Origin: Microbacterium flavum | GTDB taxonomy: Bacteria > Actinomycetota > Actinomycetes > Actinomycetales > Microbacteriaceae | Direction of reading: 5' to 3' | Assembly (NCBI RefSeq): GCF_018717645.1 | Contig: NZ_JAFLHG010000007.1 | Coordinates: 124,001 to 188,000, forward strand | Length of the DNA: 64,000 nucleotides | In this document: one piece after another, positions 36,146 through 44,870 of the stretch | Layout of the letters: each line of letters starts with the position of its first letter | Numbering within the stretch: position 1 is the first letter of the stretch | Notes under the pieces: model-generated | What the model was told of the DNA's origin: nothing | Database searches by the model: none | The model's input: the letters and a program-made list of their open reading frames with translations, nothing else | Program-made: the position numbers and the translations under genes

Positions 36146-37045
36146 TTATGCGGCGAAGACCCGGAGCGCCCGCGGCTCGACCTCGACCTGGAGGGGGAGG
36201 GCGCCGACCGGGTCGCCGTCGGCGTACGCCGTGACCCCCGGCGACGCGAGACGCACCCGGTGCGCGCGGAAGGTCGAGACCTCCGGCAGACCGGTGTGCG
36301 TCCCCCGGTAGACCCGGGGGAGCAGCCGCAGCAGGCGCAGCCTGCCCGCCGGTCGCACGATGGTCACGTCGAGCAGTCCGTCATCGAGCGCGGCATCCGG
36401 ACAGATCGGGATGCCGCCGCCGTAGGTCCGGCCGTTGCCCACGGTGGCCATGACCAGGTCGCCCTCGACCGTTCGCGTCGAGCCATCGGCGAGGTCGAGC
36501 TCGAGGACGAACGGAGCGCCGGCGAGTGTGACGAACTCGGCGAGGATGGCGAGGGTGTAGCGAGACCGGCCCCGCGGCCACCGCATCCGGTTGGCGCGGT
36601 CGTTGACCTTCGAGTCGAATCCGCTCGCGAGCACCGTGCCGTACCGCACGCTCGTCCCGTCGGGCCGGATGATCCGGGCGAGGTCGATCGTGCGCACCCG
36701 GCCGGCGATCACGGCGTCGGCCGCGGCGTCGGCGTCGAGATCGGCCACTCCCAGCGCGGCGGCCATGTCGTTGCCCGTCCCGCACGGCACGATGCCGAGG
36801 GGGACGCCGGTGCCGGCCAGCTCCTGCAGGGCGAGGGAGACCGTCCCGTCCCCTCCCGCGACGACGACCGCGTCGGTGCCGACCTCGAGGGCGGCGCGCA
36901 GAAGCGCCGACGACTCCGCGGCGCTTCCCCCCGAGATGATGGCGACGCGGTGGCCTGCCGCGCGTAGCCTCTCGGCGGCCCGGGTCGCCGCACCGGTGTG
37001 CGCGCCCGCGCGGGCGGCGGGATTGAGCAGCAGTGCGACGTCCAT
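36146..37045 (-). CDS. diacylglycerol kinase-family lipid kinase
   Basis: 299-residue DagK/YegS-type kinase. N-P-A-A-R-A-G near the N-terminus precedes the catalytic-domain nucleotide motif V-V-A-G-G-D-G-T-V-S-L-A-L (about 60-72). G-I-V-P-C-G-T-G-N-D-M-A (about 84-95) follows, and D-A-A-L-D-D-G-L-L-D-V near 215. The family phosphorylates diacylglycerol or related lipids. It lies 25 bases downstream of the alkyl-DHAP-synthase-like gene on the same strand, so the two probably form one transcription unit within a glycerolipid cluster. The preferred lipid cannot be read from sequence. Confidence 0.88.
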   Translation of the reverse strand: MDVALLLNPAARAGAHTGAATRAAERLRAAGHRVAIISGGSAAESSALLRAALEVGTDAVVVAGGDGTVSLALQELAGTGVPLGIVPCGTGNDMAAALGVADLDADAAADAVIAGRVRTIDLARIIRPDGTSVRYGTVLASGFDSKVNDRANRMRWPRGRSRYTLAILAEFVTLAGAPFVLELDLADGSTRTVEGDLVMATVGNGRTYGGGIPICPDAALDDGLLDVTIVRPAGRLRLLRLLPRVYRGTHTGLPEVSTFRAHRVRLASPGVTAYADGDPVGALPLQVEVEPRALRVFAA

Positions 37046-37070
37046 GTCGCCTTTCGAGGGAGGGGTGCGG

Positions 37071-38753
37071 TCAGGATGCCGGGGCGGAGGGCGGCAGCAG
37101 GACGCCCGGGTTCATGATGCCCTGTGGATCGAGGGTGCGCGCCACGGCGCGCAGCACCTCCACGCCGAGACCGCCGATCTCCGGCTCGAGGGCGTCGCGG
37201 TGATCGCGTCCGACCGCGTGGTGGTGGGTCACGGTGCCGCCGGCGGCCGTGATCGCGCGTGAGGCGGCCGCCTTGGCATCCGCCCACTGCGCCAGCGGAT
37301 CCTCGGTGAGCGCCGCGACGACGGTGAAGTACAGGGAGGCGCCGGAGGGGTAGACGTGCGAGATGTGGCACATGATCACCGGGGCCGTGCCGTGAGCGGC
37401 GAGCGTCGTGGTCAGCGCCTCCGTGACGGCGCTCTTCAGGGCCGCGAGCCGCGACCAGGTCGCCGCGGTCTCGAGCGTCTCGGCGAGGACTCCGATGTCG
37501 AGGAGGCTGTCGCGCAGCGCGGGGGAGGCGAACCGCCCGCGCTCCCACGATCGGGCGGGGTCCTCTCCGCGGGAGCGCGCCCCGTGGCGGGCGAAGACGG
37601 CGGCGGTCTCCTCCCGCACGCGCTCCGCCTCGCCCGCGCCGTCCGCCTCGAAGGTCGCGACCGCGAGGGCGCCGCCCAGGCGCAGCAGGTGTCCGCCGAG
37701 AGCCGCGTTGACCTTCGTCTCGGCCTCGTCGCTCAGCCGGAGCACGGTGGGGCGGATGCCGGCCTGCGTGAGCTCGCGGAGGGCGCCCTCGCCCGCGGCG
37801 AAGTCGGGGAACGTCCACGCGCCGTACGCCGTGTGCGCGGGGATCGGCCGGACGCGCACGGTCACCTCGGTGATGATGCCGAAGGCGCCCTCCGACCCGA
37901 GGATCAGCGCGCGGAGGTCCGGACCCGCGGCGCTCGCGGGGGCGACTCCGAGCGCGAGTTCACCCGCGGGCGTCGCGACGCGGAGGGCGTGCACGAGATC
38001 GTCGAACCGGCCGTATCCGCGCGAAGCCTGGCCGCTCGACCGGGTGGCGGCGAATCCGCCGAGCGAGGCGTATTCGAAGCTCTGCGGGAAGTGGCCCAGG
38101 GTGAGGCCGCGACGGCCGAGGAGCTCCTCGGCCTGGGGGCCCGTCGTTCCGGCCCCGAAGGTCGCGAGCAGCGAGACCTCGTCGAGGTCGAGCAGTGCGG
38201 CGGTGCGCGAGAGGTCGACGGCGACGACGCGGCCGAAGCCCCCGGCCTCCGGCTCCACGCCGCCGACGACACTCGTCCCGCCGCCGAACGGGACGACCGC
38301 GATGCCACGCTCCGCACACGTGCGCAGGATGGCGAGGACTGCGTCGTGGCCCCCGGGGAAGAGGATCGCATCGGGTGCGGTGGCGCGGTCCTCGAGTCGG
38401 CGGCGGAGGAGGTCGGGTGTGCTCTTTCCGCCGAGGTGCAGGCGGCGGATGTCGTCGGCGACGTCGAGGTCGACGTCGCCGACCGCGGACAGCGCGGCGA
38501 GGTCGCCGGCGCTCAGCCGCGACGGGGACACGGCGACGCTGCGGGGGTCGCGGCGGGGGACCGGGTGCGGGGTGCCCTTCAGGAGGGTCTTCGCGATGGT
38601 GCGCGCACCGCGCGGCAGGTGCGCGCCCTGTGAGCCGTCCCCCCACAGGTCCCAGGCCATGCCGGGACGCGGGGTCGGCTGCTCGGGGAGGGAGAGCCGC
38701 TCGGCAGGAGAGCGGGCGGCGGAGGCATCCGGCGTCGACGGCGATCCAGGCAT
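37071..38753 (-). CDS. FAD-linked oxidase related to alkyldihydroxyacetonephosphate synthase
   Basis: 560-residue flavoprotein of the VAO/PCMH family. The FAD-binding segment V-V-P-F-G-G-G-T-S-V-V-G-G-V is near residue 150, and Q-S-F-E-Y-A-S-L-G-G-F-A-A-T-R-S-S-G-Q is near 222. The C-terminal domain has C-H-I-S-H-V-Y-P-S-G-A-S-L-Y-F-T and T-V-T-H-H-H-A-V-G-R-D-H. The double-His and tyrosine pattern is that of AGPS-type enzymes, which swap an acyl for an alkyl chain on DHAP to start ether lipids. Actinobacterial homologues are common, but their true reaction is not settled. Neighbours (lipid kinase, GlpD) support glycerophospholipid metabolism. It is divergent from tetR across 34 bases. Confidence 0.8.
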   Translation of the reverse strand: MPGSPSTPDASAARSPAERLSLPEQPTPRPGMAWDLWGDGSQGAHLPRGARTIAKTLLKGTPHPVPRRDPRSVAVSPSRLSAGDLAALSAVGDVDLDVADDIRRLHLGGKSTPDLLRRRLEDRATAPDAILFPGGHDAVLAILRTCAERGIAVVPFGGGTSVVGGVEPEAGGFGRVVAVDLSRTAALLDLDEVSLLATFGAGTTGPQAEELLGRRGLTLGHFPQSFEYASLGGFAATRSSGQASRGYGRFDDLVHALRVATPAGELALGVAPASAAGPDLRALILGSEGAFGIITEVTVRVRPIPAHTAYGAWTFPDFAAGEGALRELTQAGIRPTVLRLSDEAETKVNAALGGHLLRLGGALAVATFEADGAGEAERVREETAAVFARHGARSRGEDPARSWERGRFASPALRDSLLDIGVLAETLETAATWSRLAALKSAVTEALTTTLAAHGTAPVIMCHISHVYPSGASLYFTVVAALTEDPLAQWADAKAAASRAITAAGGTVTHHHAVGRDHRDALEPEIGGLGVEVLRAVARTLDPQGIMNPGVLLPPSAPAS

Positions 38754-38759
38754 GGCGAC

Positions 38760-38790
38760 AGTATGACAGATTGTGTACTTTTGTCACATG
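38760..38790. promoter_or_regulatory. shared promoter/operator between the AGPS-like gene and tetR
   Basis: Only 34 bases separate the two ATGs. TGACA (38764-38768) and TGTCA (38782-38786) form an interrupted palindrome. A -10-like TGTACT (38774-38779) faces tetR, and CATACT faces the other gene. A TetR dimer bound here could control both directions. Confidence 0.5.
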
Positions 38791-39420
38791 GAAGCCGCCG
38801 CGCCTCGCACCGAGCCCGCCACCGCCCGGGCGGGACAGACCGGCACGGCCGACGCGATCCTGGACGCGGCCCTCGCGGAGACCCTGGCGCACGGCATCCG
38901 CCGCACGAGCATCGCCGACATCGCACGCCGCAGCGGCGTGTCCCGCCAGACGATCTACCGCTACTGGCCGGATGCGCAGTCCGTGTTCGCGAGTCTCGTC
39001 ACGCGAGAGGTGATCGCGCAGATCCCGGCGGACGCGGCCGATCCTGGGCCCGCATCCTCCCTCGACGGGCTCGTCGCGGTGCTCGTCGATGCGGCGGACC
39101 GGGTGCGTCGGCTCGAGATCGTCGACCGCCTCCGCGAGACCGACCCCGAACTGTTCGCCCGGTACATCCTCGGCCGGCTCGGGACCAGCCAGCGCCACGT
39201 GCACGCCGCTCTCGCCGCGCACGTGCGCCGCGGGCAGACGGCGGGGACCGTGCGGGAAGGCGACGCCGATCAGCGGGCGGCGATGCTCCTGCTGGTCCTC
39301 CAGTCCGCCGTGCAGTCCGCGCCGCTCGTCGCGGAGTGGCTCGACGAGGACGGGTGGCGCCGTGAGCTGTCCGGTGCGGTGCGGGGAATGCTGCAGCGCT
39401 CGGATGCGGGAAGCCCGTGA
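38788..39420 (+). CDS. TetR-family transcriptional regulator
   Basis: 210-residue repressor. The N-terminal HTH (about 18-65) has I-R-R-T-S-I-A-D-I-A-R-R-S-G-V-S-R-Q-T-I-Y-R-Y-W. The C-terminal ligand and dimer domain is helical. It is the likely local controller of the divergent AGPS-like gene and of glpD, whose GTG overlaps its stop. The effector is unknown, though an acyl or alkyl lipid intermediate would fit the context. The ATG at 38788 is preferred over an upstream start at 38773 because the latter overlaps the putative -10 box. Confidence 0.88.
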   Translation: MEAAAPRTEPATARAGQTGTADAILDAALAETLAHGIRRTSIADIARRSGVSRQTIYRYWPDAQSVFASLVTREVIAQIPADAADPGPASSLDGLVAVLVDAADRVRRLEIVDRLRETDPELFARYILGRLGTSQRHVHAALAAHVRRGQTAGTVREGDADQRAAMLLLVLQSAVQSAPLVAEWLDEDGWRRELSGAVRGMLQRSDAGSP

Positions 39421-40976
39421 CGTCGGTGCGGGGGCGCACGCCCGGGCCGACCGCGCTGAACGCCCGGCGCCGCGCGCGCGAGCTCGACGAGGTCGCCGGC
39501 GGCGCCGAGATCGACCTCCTCGTGATCGGCGGCGGGATCACGGGCGCGGGCGTCGCCCTCGACGCCGCCGCGCGGGGGCTGCGGACCGTCCTGGTCGAGC
39601 GCGACGACCTCGCCGCGGGAACGAGCCGCTGGTCGTCCAAGCTCGTGCACGGCGGGCTCCGCTACCTCGCCTCCGGCCAGATCGGGATCGCGCACGAGAG
39701 CGCCGCGGAGCGGCACCTGCTCCTCACCCGGATCGCGCCGCACCTCACCCGTCCGCTCGCGCAGATCCTTCCTCTGCACGGCGCCGACGCGCGTGCGCGG
39801 GGGGCGTTGATCGGCACCGGGTATGCGCTCGGCGACGCGCTCCGCCGCGCCGTCGGCACCCCCACCGCGCTGCTCCCCGCGCCCGCGCTCCTGGGGGCGG
39901 CGGCGACGCGTGCGCTCGCACCGGGCGTCCGCGGTGAGGACCTCCGCGGCGGCATCCGCGGGTGGGACGGGCAGCTCGTCGACGATGCCCGCCTCGTCGT
40001 GGCCGTCGCTCGGACCGCGGCCGGGTTCGGCGCACGCATCCTGACGCGTGTGTCCGCGACCTCGGTCTCCGGCGACGGCGCGCTGCTGCGAGACCGCGTC
40101 ACCGGGCAGGAGGTGCGCGTCGGCGCGCGCGCCGTCGTGAACGCGACGGGGGTGTGGGCGGCGACCGTGACGGATGCCGTGGCCCTCGAACCGAGCCGCG
40201 GCACCCACCTCGTCGTGGACACGGCGCGCCTGCGCGGCGCGGACGTGTCGCTGACGGCGCTCGTGCCCGGGTCGCGGAGCCGATTCGTCTTCACCGTGCC
40301 CGCCCTCCACGGGCGCACGTACATCGGGCTCACCGACGTCGCGGCGGAGGGCCTGGACGACGTGCCCCGCCCGGACGAGAGCGAGATCGACTTCCTGCTC
40401 GACACGATCAACACCGTCCTCGCCGATCCGCTCACCCGAGACGACGTGCGCGGCGCCTTCTCGGGTCTGCGCCCACTGCTGCGCGCGGCCGACGACCCGG
40501 CGGGGGAGACCGCCGATCTCTCCCGTCGCCACGCCGTGATCGAGGACGACGAAGGCCTCCTCAGCGTCGTGGGCGGCAAGCTGACCACCTATCGGCGCAT
40601 GGCGCAGGATGCCGTGGACGCCGCCGTCCGACGCCGCGGTCTGCCGACTGCGCGGCAATCCCCGACCGCCGACCTGCCCCTCGTCGGGGCCTGGCCGCGG
40701 GAACGGCGGGGCGAGATCGCCGCGCCACTGCGCCTCGTGCGTCGGTACGGCGCCGAAGCACCCTACGTGGCATCCCTCGGCGACGGCCTTACCGCGGCGC
40801 GGAGCGTCACCGCGGCGGAACTCGAGTGGGGCGTGCGGGTGGAGGGCGCGCTCAGCGTCGCCGATCTCCTCGACCGCCGCACCCGGCTCGGCCTCGTGGC
40901 GGCGGATGCCGAGGCATCCGTCACCGCCGCCTCCGCCGCGTTCGCACGCGCCGGAGTCCGCCCGCTCGGCGCGTGA
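39417..40976 (+). CDS. glpD: FAD-dependent glycerol-3-phosphate dehydrogenase
   Basis: 519-residue membrane-associated dehydrogenase that oxidises glycerol-3-phosphate to DHAP and passes electrons to quinone. The N-terminal dinucleotide fold D-L-L-V-I-G-G-G-I-T-G-A-G is at about residues 33-45. It is followed by G-T-S-R-W-S-S-K-L-V-H-G-G-L-R-Y-L (about 67-83) and, near 380, V-V-G-G-K-L-T-T-Y-R. The GTG overlaps the tetR stop (GTGA), so it is co-transcribed with the regulator. DHAP produced here is the substrate of the AGPS-type reaction encoded divergently. Confidence 0.93.
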   Translation: MTSVRGRTPGPTALNARRRARELDEVAGGAEIDLLVIGGGITGAGVALDAAARGLRTVLVERDDLAAGTSRWSSKLVHGGLRYLASGQIGIAHESAAERHLLLTRIAPHLTRPLAQILPLHGADARARGALIGTGYALGDALRRAVGTPTALLPAPALLGAAATRALAPGVRGEDLRGGIRGWDGQLVDDARLVVAVARTAAGFGARILTRVSATSVSGDGALLRDRVTGQEVRVGARAVVNATGVWAATVTDAVALEPSRGTHLVVDTARLRGADVSLTALVPGSRSRFVFTVPALHGRTYIGLTDVAAEGLDDVPRPDESEIDFLLDTINTVLADPLTRDDVRGAFSGLRPLLRAADDPAGETADLSRRHAVIEDDEGLLSVVGGKLTTYRRMAQDAVDAAVRRRGLPTARQSPTADLPLVGAWPRERRGEIAAPLRLVRRYGAEAPYVASLGDGLTAARSVTAAELEWGVRVEGALSVADLLDRRTRLGLVAADAEASVTAASAAFARAGVRPLGA

Positions 40977-40988
40977 GCGGGCGGGGGA

Positions 40989-43900
40989 TCAGAGCGTGAG
41001 CGCCTTCTCCAGGATCGCGGCCTGCTCGCGGGCGTGAACCTTCGGCGAACCGGTCGCCGTCGAGGCCGCCGCCGCGCGCGAGACACGACGGATCGTGCGT
41101 CCGTGCAGGTGCTTGACCACTTCGAGCGCGATGAACGGCCAGGCGCCCTGGTTCTCGGGCTCGTCCTGCACCCACACCAGCTGCGCGTTCGGGTAGCTGT
41201 CGATCACGCGGTTGAGCTCGTCGATCGGCGCCGGGTACAGCTGCTCCAGCCGCACGAGGGCGACCTCCGGGTTCGGCTTCTTCTCGAGCTCGCTGACGAG
41301 ATCCCAGTGGATCTTGCCCGAGTGCAGCAGCACCCGCTTGACGGCGCTCTTGTCGATCGCGCGATCGTCGTCGAGCACGGGCTCGAAGCGCCCGTTCGCG
41401 AAGTCCGCGACGGGGCTCGTGGCTCCGCGCAGTCGCAGCATCGCCTTCGGGGTGAAGACGATCAGCGGGCGCCGCGGGCGCGCGTAGGCCTGGCGGCGCA
41501 GCAGGTGGAAGTGCGAGGCCGGGGTCGACGGGCGCGCGACGATCATGTTGTCCTGCGCGCACATCTGCAGGTAGCGCTCGATGCGCGCGGAGGAGTGATC
41601 GGGACCCTGGCCCTCGTAGCCGTGCGGCAGGAGCAGCACGACGGAGGACTGCTGGCCCCACTTCTGGTCGGCCGCCGAGATGTACTCGTCGATCACCGAC
41701 TGCGCGCCGTTGGCGAAGTCGCCGAACTGGGCCTCCCACAGGGTGAGGGTGTCCGGACGCTCGACCGAGTACCCGTACTCGAACGCCATCGCGGCGTACT
41801 CGCTCAGGAGCGAGTCGTAGACGTAGAAGCGGCCCTGGTTCTCACCGAGGTTCGCCAGCGGCAGCCACTCCTGGCCGTTCGCCCGGTCGTGGAAGACGGC
41901 GTGGCGCTGCACGAAGGTGCCGCGACGCGCGTCCTGCCCGGCGAGACGCACATTCGTGCCCTCCATGAGAAGCGACCCGAAGGCCAGCAGCTCGCCGAAC
42001 GCCCAGTCGACGCTGCCGTTGCGGCTCATGTCGAGGCGCTTCTCCAGCAGCTGCTGGAGCTTCGCGTGCACCGTGAAGCCCTCGGGCTTGTTGACGAAGG
42101 CGTCGCCGATCTGCGCGACGACCTCGGTGCCCACTCCGGTGGTCTCCGGCTCGCCGACCGCCGGCGCGACCGTTCCCGTCGAGACGGGAACGACGCTGGT
42201 GGTCCCCGTCTCGGCCTCGTGGGTCTCGGCGAAGGCGATCTCGAGGCGGTTCTGGAAGTCCTGCTTGGCCTTCTCGTACTCCTCCTCGGTGATGTCGCCG
42301 CGCCCGACGAGGGACTCGGTGTACAGACGCCGCACCGAGCGCTTCGCCTCGATGAGGTTCGTCATGAGGGGCTGCGTCATCGAGGGGTCGTCGCCCTCGT
42401 TGTGACCGCGGCGGCGGTAGCAGACGAGGTCGATCACGACGTCGCGACGGAACTGCTGACGGTAGGCCACCGCCAGCTCGGCGACGCGCACGACGGCCTC
42501 CGGGTCATCGCCGTTCACATGCAGGATCGGCGCCTGGATCGTCTTGGCGACGTCGGTCGCGTAGATCGAGGTGCGCCCGTCCTGGGGGAGGGTCGTGAAC
42601 CCGACCTGGTTGTTGACGACGACGTGCACGGTCCCGCCGGTGCGGTAGCCGCGCAGCTGCGACATCTGCAGCGTCTCGACCACGACGCCCTGGCCGGCGA
42701 ACGCGGCGTCGCCGTGGACGAGGATCGGCAGCCAGGAGAACGAGCCGATCGGCTGGCGGTCCTGCTTGGCGCGCACGATGCCCTCGAGCACGCCGTCGAC
42801 GGTCTCCAGGTGGGAGGGGTTGGCGGCGAGGTAGACGGGGATGTCCTCCCCGGCATCCGACACGAAGGTGCCCTCGGTGCCGAGGTGGTACTTCACGTCG
42901 CCCGAGCCGGACTTGGATCCGATCGCGACGGACCCTTCGAACTCGCGGAAGATCTGGCTGTAGGTCTTGCCGGCGATGTTCGTGAGGACGTTCAGCCGAC
43001 CCCGGTGCGCCATTCCGATCGCGGCGCCGTCCAGGGAGGCGCCCGCAGCGCCCTGCAGGATCTCGTCGAGGAGCGGGATCAGGGATTCGCCGCCCTCGAG
43101 GGAGAAGCGCTTCTGGCCGACGTACTTGGTCTGCAGGAAGGTCTCGAACGCCTCGGCCTGGTTCAGCTTGTCGAGGATGCGCAGCTGCTCGTCGTGGCTC
43201 GGCTTCTGGTACTTGACCTCGACCTTCTCCTGGAACCACTTGCGCTGGGCCGGGTCCTGGATGTGCATGTACTCTACGCCGATGGTGCGGCAGTACGAGT
43301 CGCGCAGGACGCCGAGGATGTCGCGCAGCTTCATCAGGCGCCGGCCGCCGAAGCCGCCCGTGACGAACTCGCGGTCGAGATCCCAGAAGGTGAGGCCGTG
43401 GCTCTCGATCTCGAGGTCCGGGTGCGTGCGCTGCACGTACTCGAGCGGGTCGATGTCGGCCATGAGGTGCCCGCGGACGCGGTAGGAGTTGATGAGCTCC
43501 TGCACGCGCGCCTGCTTGTCGACGCGCTCGGCGAGGTCGACGTTGATGTCGCCCGCCCAGTGGATCGGGGCGTACGGGATGCGCAGCGCCGCGAAGATGC
43601 CCTCGTAGAAGCCGCGCTGGCCGATGAGCAGCTCGTGCACGATCTTGAGGAACTCGCCCGAGCCGGCACCCTGGATGACGCGGTGGTCGTAGGTGCTCGT
43701 CAGGGTGATCGTCTTGCCGATGCCGAGCTCGACGAGGGTCTTCTCGCTCGACCCCTGGAACTCGGCGGGGTATTCGAGCGCGCCGGCGCCGACGATGCAG
43801 CCCTGGCCCTTCATGAGGCGCGGCACCGAGTGCACGGTGCCGATGCCGCCGGGGTTCGTGAGGGACACGGTCGTGCCCTGGAAATCCGCAGCCGTGAGCT

Positions 43901-44759
43901 TGTTCGCACGGGCGCGCTTGACGAGGTCCTCGTAGGAGGCGAGGTACTCCGTGAAGGTGAGGGACTCGGCCTGCTTGATCGAGGGGACCATGAGGGCGCG
44001 CGTGCCGTCGGGCTTCGGGAGGTCGATCGCGATGCCGAGGTTCACGTGCGCGGGCGCCACGACGGACGGCTTGCCGTCGACCTCGGCGTAGGACACGTTC
44101 TGGCTCGGGAAGGCCTTGAGCGCCTGGATCAGCGCCCAGCCGATGAGGTGGGTGAAGCTGATCTTGCCGCCGCGCGTGCGCGACATGTGGTTGTTGACCA
44201 CGATGCGGTTGTCGATCATGAGCTTCGCCGGGACGGTGCGCACGCTCGTCGCGGTCGGCACCGTGAGCGACTCGTCCATGTTCGCCGCGAGGGTCTTCGG
44301 CATGCCGCGCAGCGGCGTGACGACGTCCTCGCGGGCCTGGGCGACGGCACCGGGGTTCGCCTTGGGGGCCTCCGCGGGAACGGGCTGGGGTGCCGCGGGC
44401 CGCGTGGTCGTGCGGGCGATCGGCTGCCCGCCGACGACCGGCACCGGCGCGGTGACCGGGCGGGGCTCGGCGGATGCCGCGGGGGACCCGGCCGGGGCGG
44501 ACGTCGTCGAGGTCGCAGCCGCCGGGGTCTCCGGCGCGGCGGGGGCGGCAGCCGCGGGCGCGGCGACGGCATCGGCGGGAGCTGCGGGGGCCGCGGCATC
44601 CTTCTGCGTCTTCTCGTAGGCCTCGAGGACCGGCCACCACGACTGGTCGACGGAGCCCCGATCCTTCACGAATTGGTCGTACATCTCGGCGACGAGCCAC
44701 TCGTTCGCACCGAAATCGCCGTCGTTCGAAGTTCCCACGCCGGTCACTTGACTGGACAC
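40989..44759 (-). CDS. kgd: multifunctional 2-oxoglutarate decarboxylase/dehydrogenase E1-E2 fusion
   Basis: 1256-residue actinobacterial fusion. A short N-terminal segment (N-E-W-L-V-A-E-M-Y-D) leads into a long Ala/Pro linker (about 55-130). An E2-type succinyltransferase core follows, with H359 in T-Y-D-H-R-V-I-Q-G, then the thiamine-diphosphate E1 domain (about 400-1256). The E1 carries G-D-A-A-F-A-G-Q-G near 680, a D-D-P-E-A-V segment and C-terminal H-G-Y-E-G-Q-G-P-D-H-S-S-A-R. No lipoyl domain is present, as is usual, because lipoyl groups come from the shared AceF/SucB. It links the TCA cycle to succinyl-CoA or succinate semialdehyde, and GarA-type control is likely. The GTG at 44759 fits the conserved S-S-Q-V-T-G-V-G-T-S start. 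Confidence 0.95.
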   Translation of the reverse strand: MSSQVTGVGTSNDGDFGANEWLVAEMYDQFVKDRGSVDQSWWPVLEAYEKTQKDAAAPAAPADAVAAPAAAAPAAPETPAAATSTTSAPAGSPAASAEPRPVTAPVPVVGGQPIARTTTRPAAPQPVPAEAPKANPGAVAQAREDVVTPLRGMPKTLAANMDESLTVPTATSVRTVPAKLMIDNRIVVNNHMSRTRGGKISFTHLIGWALIQALKAFPSQNVSYAEVDGKPSVVAPAHVNLGIAIDLPKPDGTRALMVPSIKQAESLTFTEYLASYEDLVKRARANKLTAADFQGTTVSLTNPGGIGTVHSVPRLMKGQGCIVGAGALEYPAEFQGSSEKTLVELGIGKTITLTSTYDHRVIQGAGSGEFLKIVHELLIGQRGFYEGIFAALRIPYAPIHWAGDINVDLAERVDKQARVQELINSYRVRGHLMADIDPLEYVQRTHPDLEIESHGLTFWDLDREFVTGGFGGRRLMKLRDILGVLRDSYCRTIGVEYMHIQDPAQRKWFQEKVEVKYQKPSHDEQLRILDKLNQAEAFETFLQTKYVGQKRFSLEGGESLIPLLDEILQGAAGASLDGAAIGMAHRGRLNVLTNIAGKTYSQIFREFEGSVAIGSKSGSGDVKYHLGTEGTFVSDAGEDIPVYLAANPSHLETVDGVLEGIVRAKQDRQPIGSFSWLPILVHGDAAFAGQGVVVETLQMSQLRGYRTGGTVHVVVNNQVGFTTLPQDGRTSIYATDVAKTIQAPILHVNGDDPEAVVRVAELAVAYRQQFRRDVVIDLVCYRRRGHNEGDDPSMTQPLMTNLIEAKRSVRRLYTESLVGRGDITEEEYEKAKQDFQNRLEIAFAETHEAETGTTSVVPVSTGTVAPAVGEPETTGVGTEVVAQIGDAFVNKPEGFTVHAKLQQLLEKRLDMSRNGSVDWAFGELLAFGSLLMEGTNVRLAGQDARRGTFVQRHAVFHDRANGQEWLPLANLGENQGRFYVYDSLLSEYAAMAFEYGYSVERPDTLTLWEAQFGDFANGAQSVIDEYISAADQKWGQQSSVVLLLPHGYEGQGPDHSSARIERYLQMCAQDNMIVARPSTPASHFHLLRRQAYARPRRPLIVFTPKAMLRLRGATSPVADFANGRFEPVLDDDRAIDKSAVKRVLLHSGKIHWDLVSELEKKPNPEVALVRLEQLYPAPIDELNRVIDSYPNAQLVWVQDEPENQGAWPFIALEVVKHLHGRTIRRVSRAAAASTATGSPKVHAREQAAILEKALTL

Positions 44760-44857
44760 GGTTAGCGCCTGCTTTCGTCGATGAAGATCAGTTCGTGCGG
44801 GCTGCGGATGAGCCTCACGCACACATCCATCAAGGGTATCCCATGCTCCGGAGTCGG

Positions 44858-44863
44858 TACCGT
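44858..44863 (+). promoter_or_regulatory. -10 box of guaB1, leaderless spacing
   Basis: TACCGT ends 7 bases before the ATG at 44871. Confidence 0.45.
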
Positions 44864-44870
44864 GGTACTC

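Noticed and set aside
44768-44777. CCTGCTTTCG, identical to one arm of the dispersed palindrome, next to the kgd start
   Set aside because: No partner arm or centre lies nearby, so it is a single match of about 10 bases and not a third copy.
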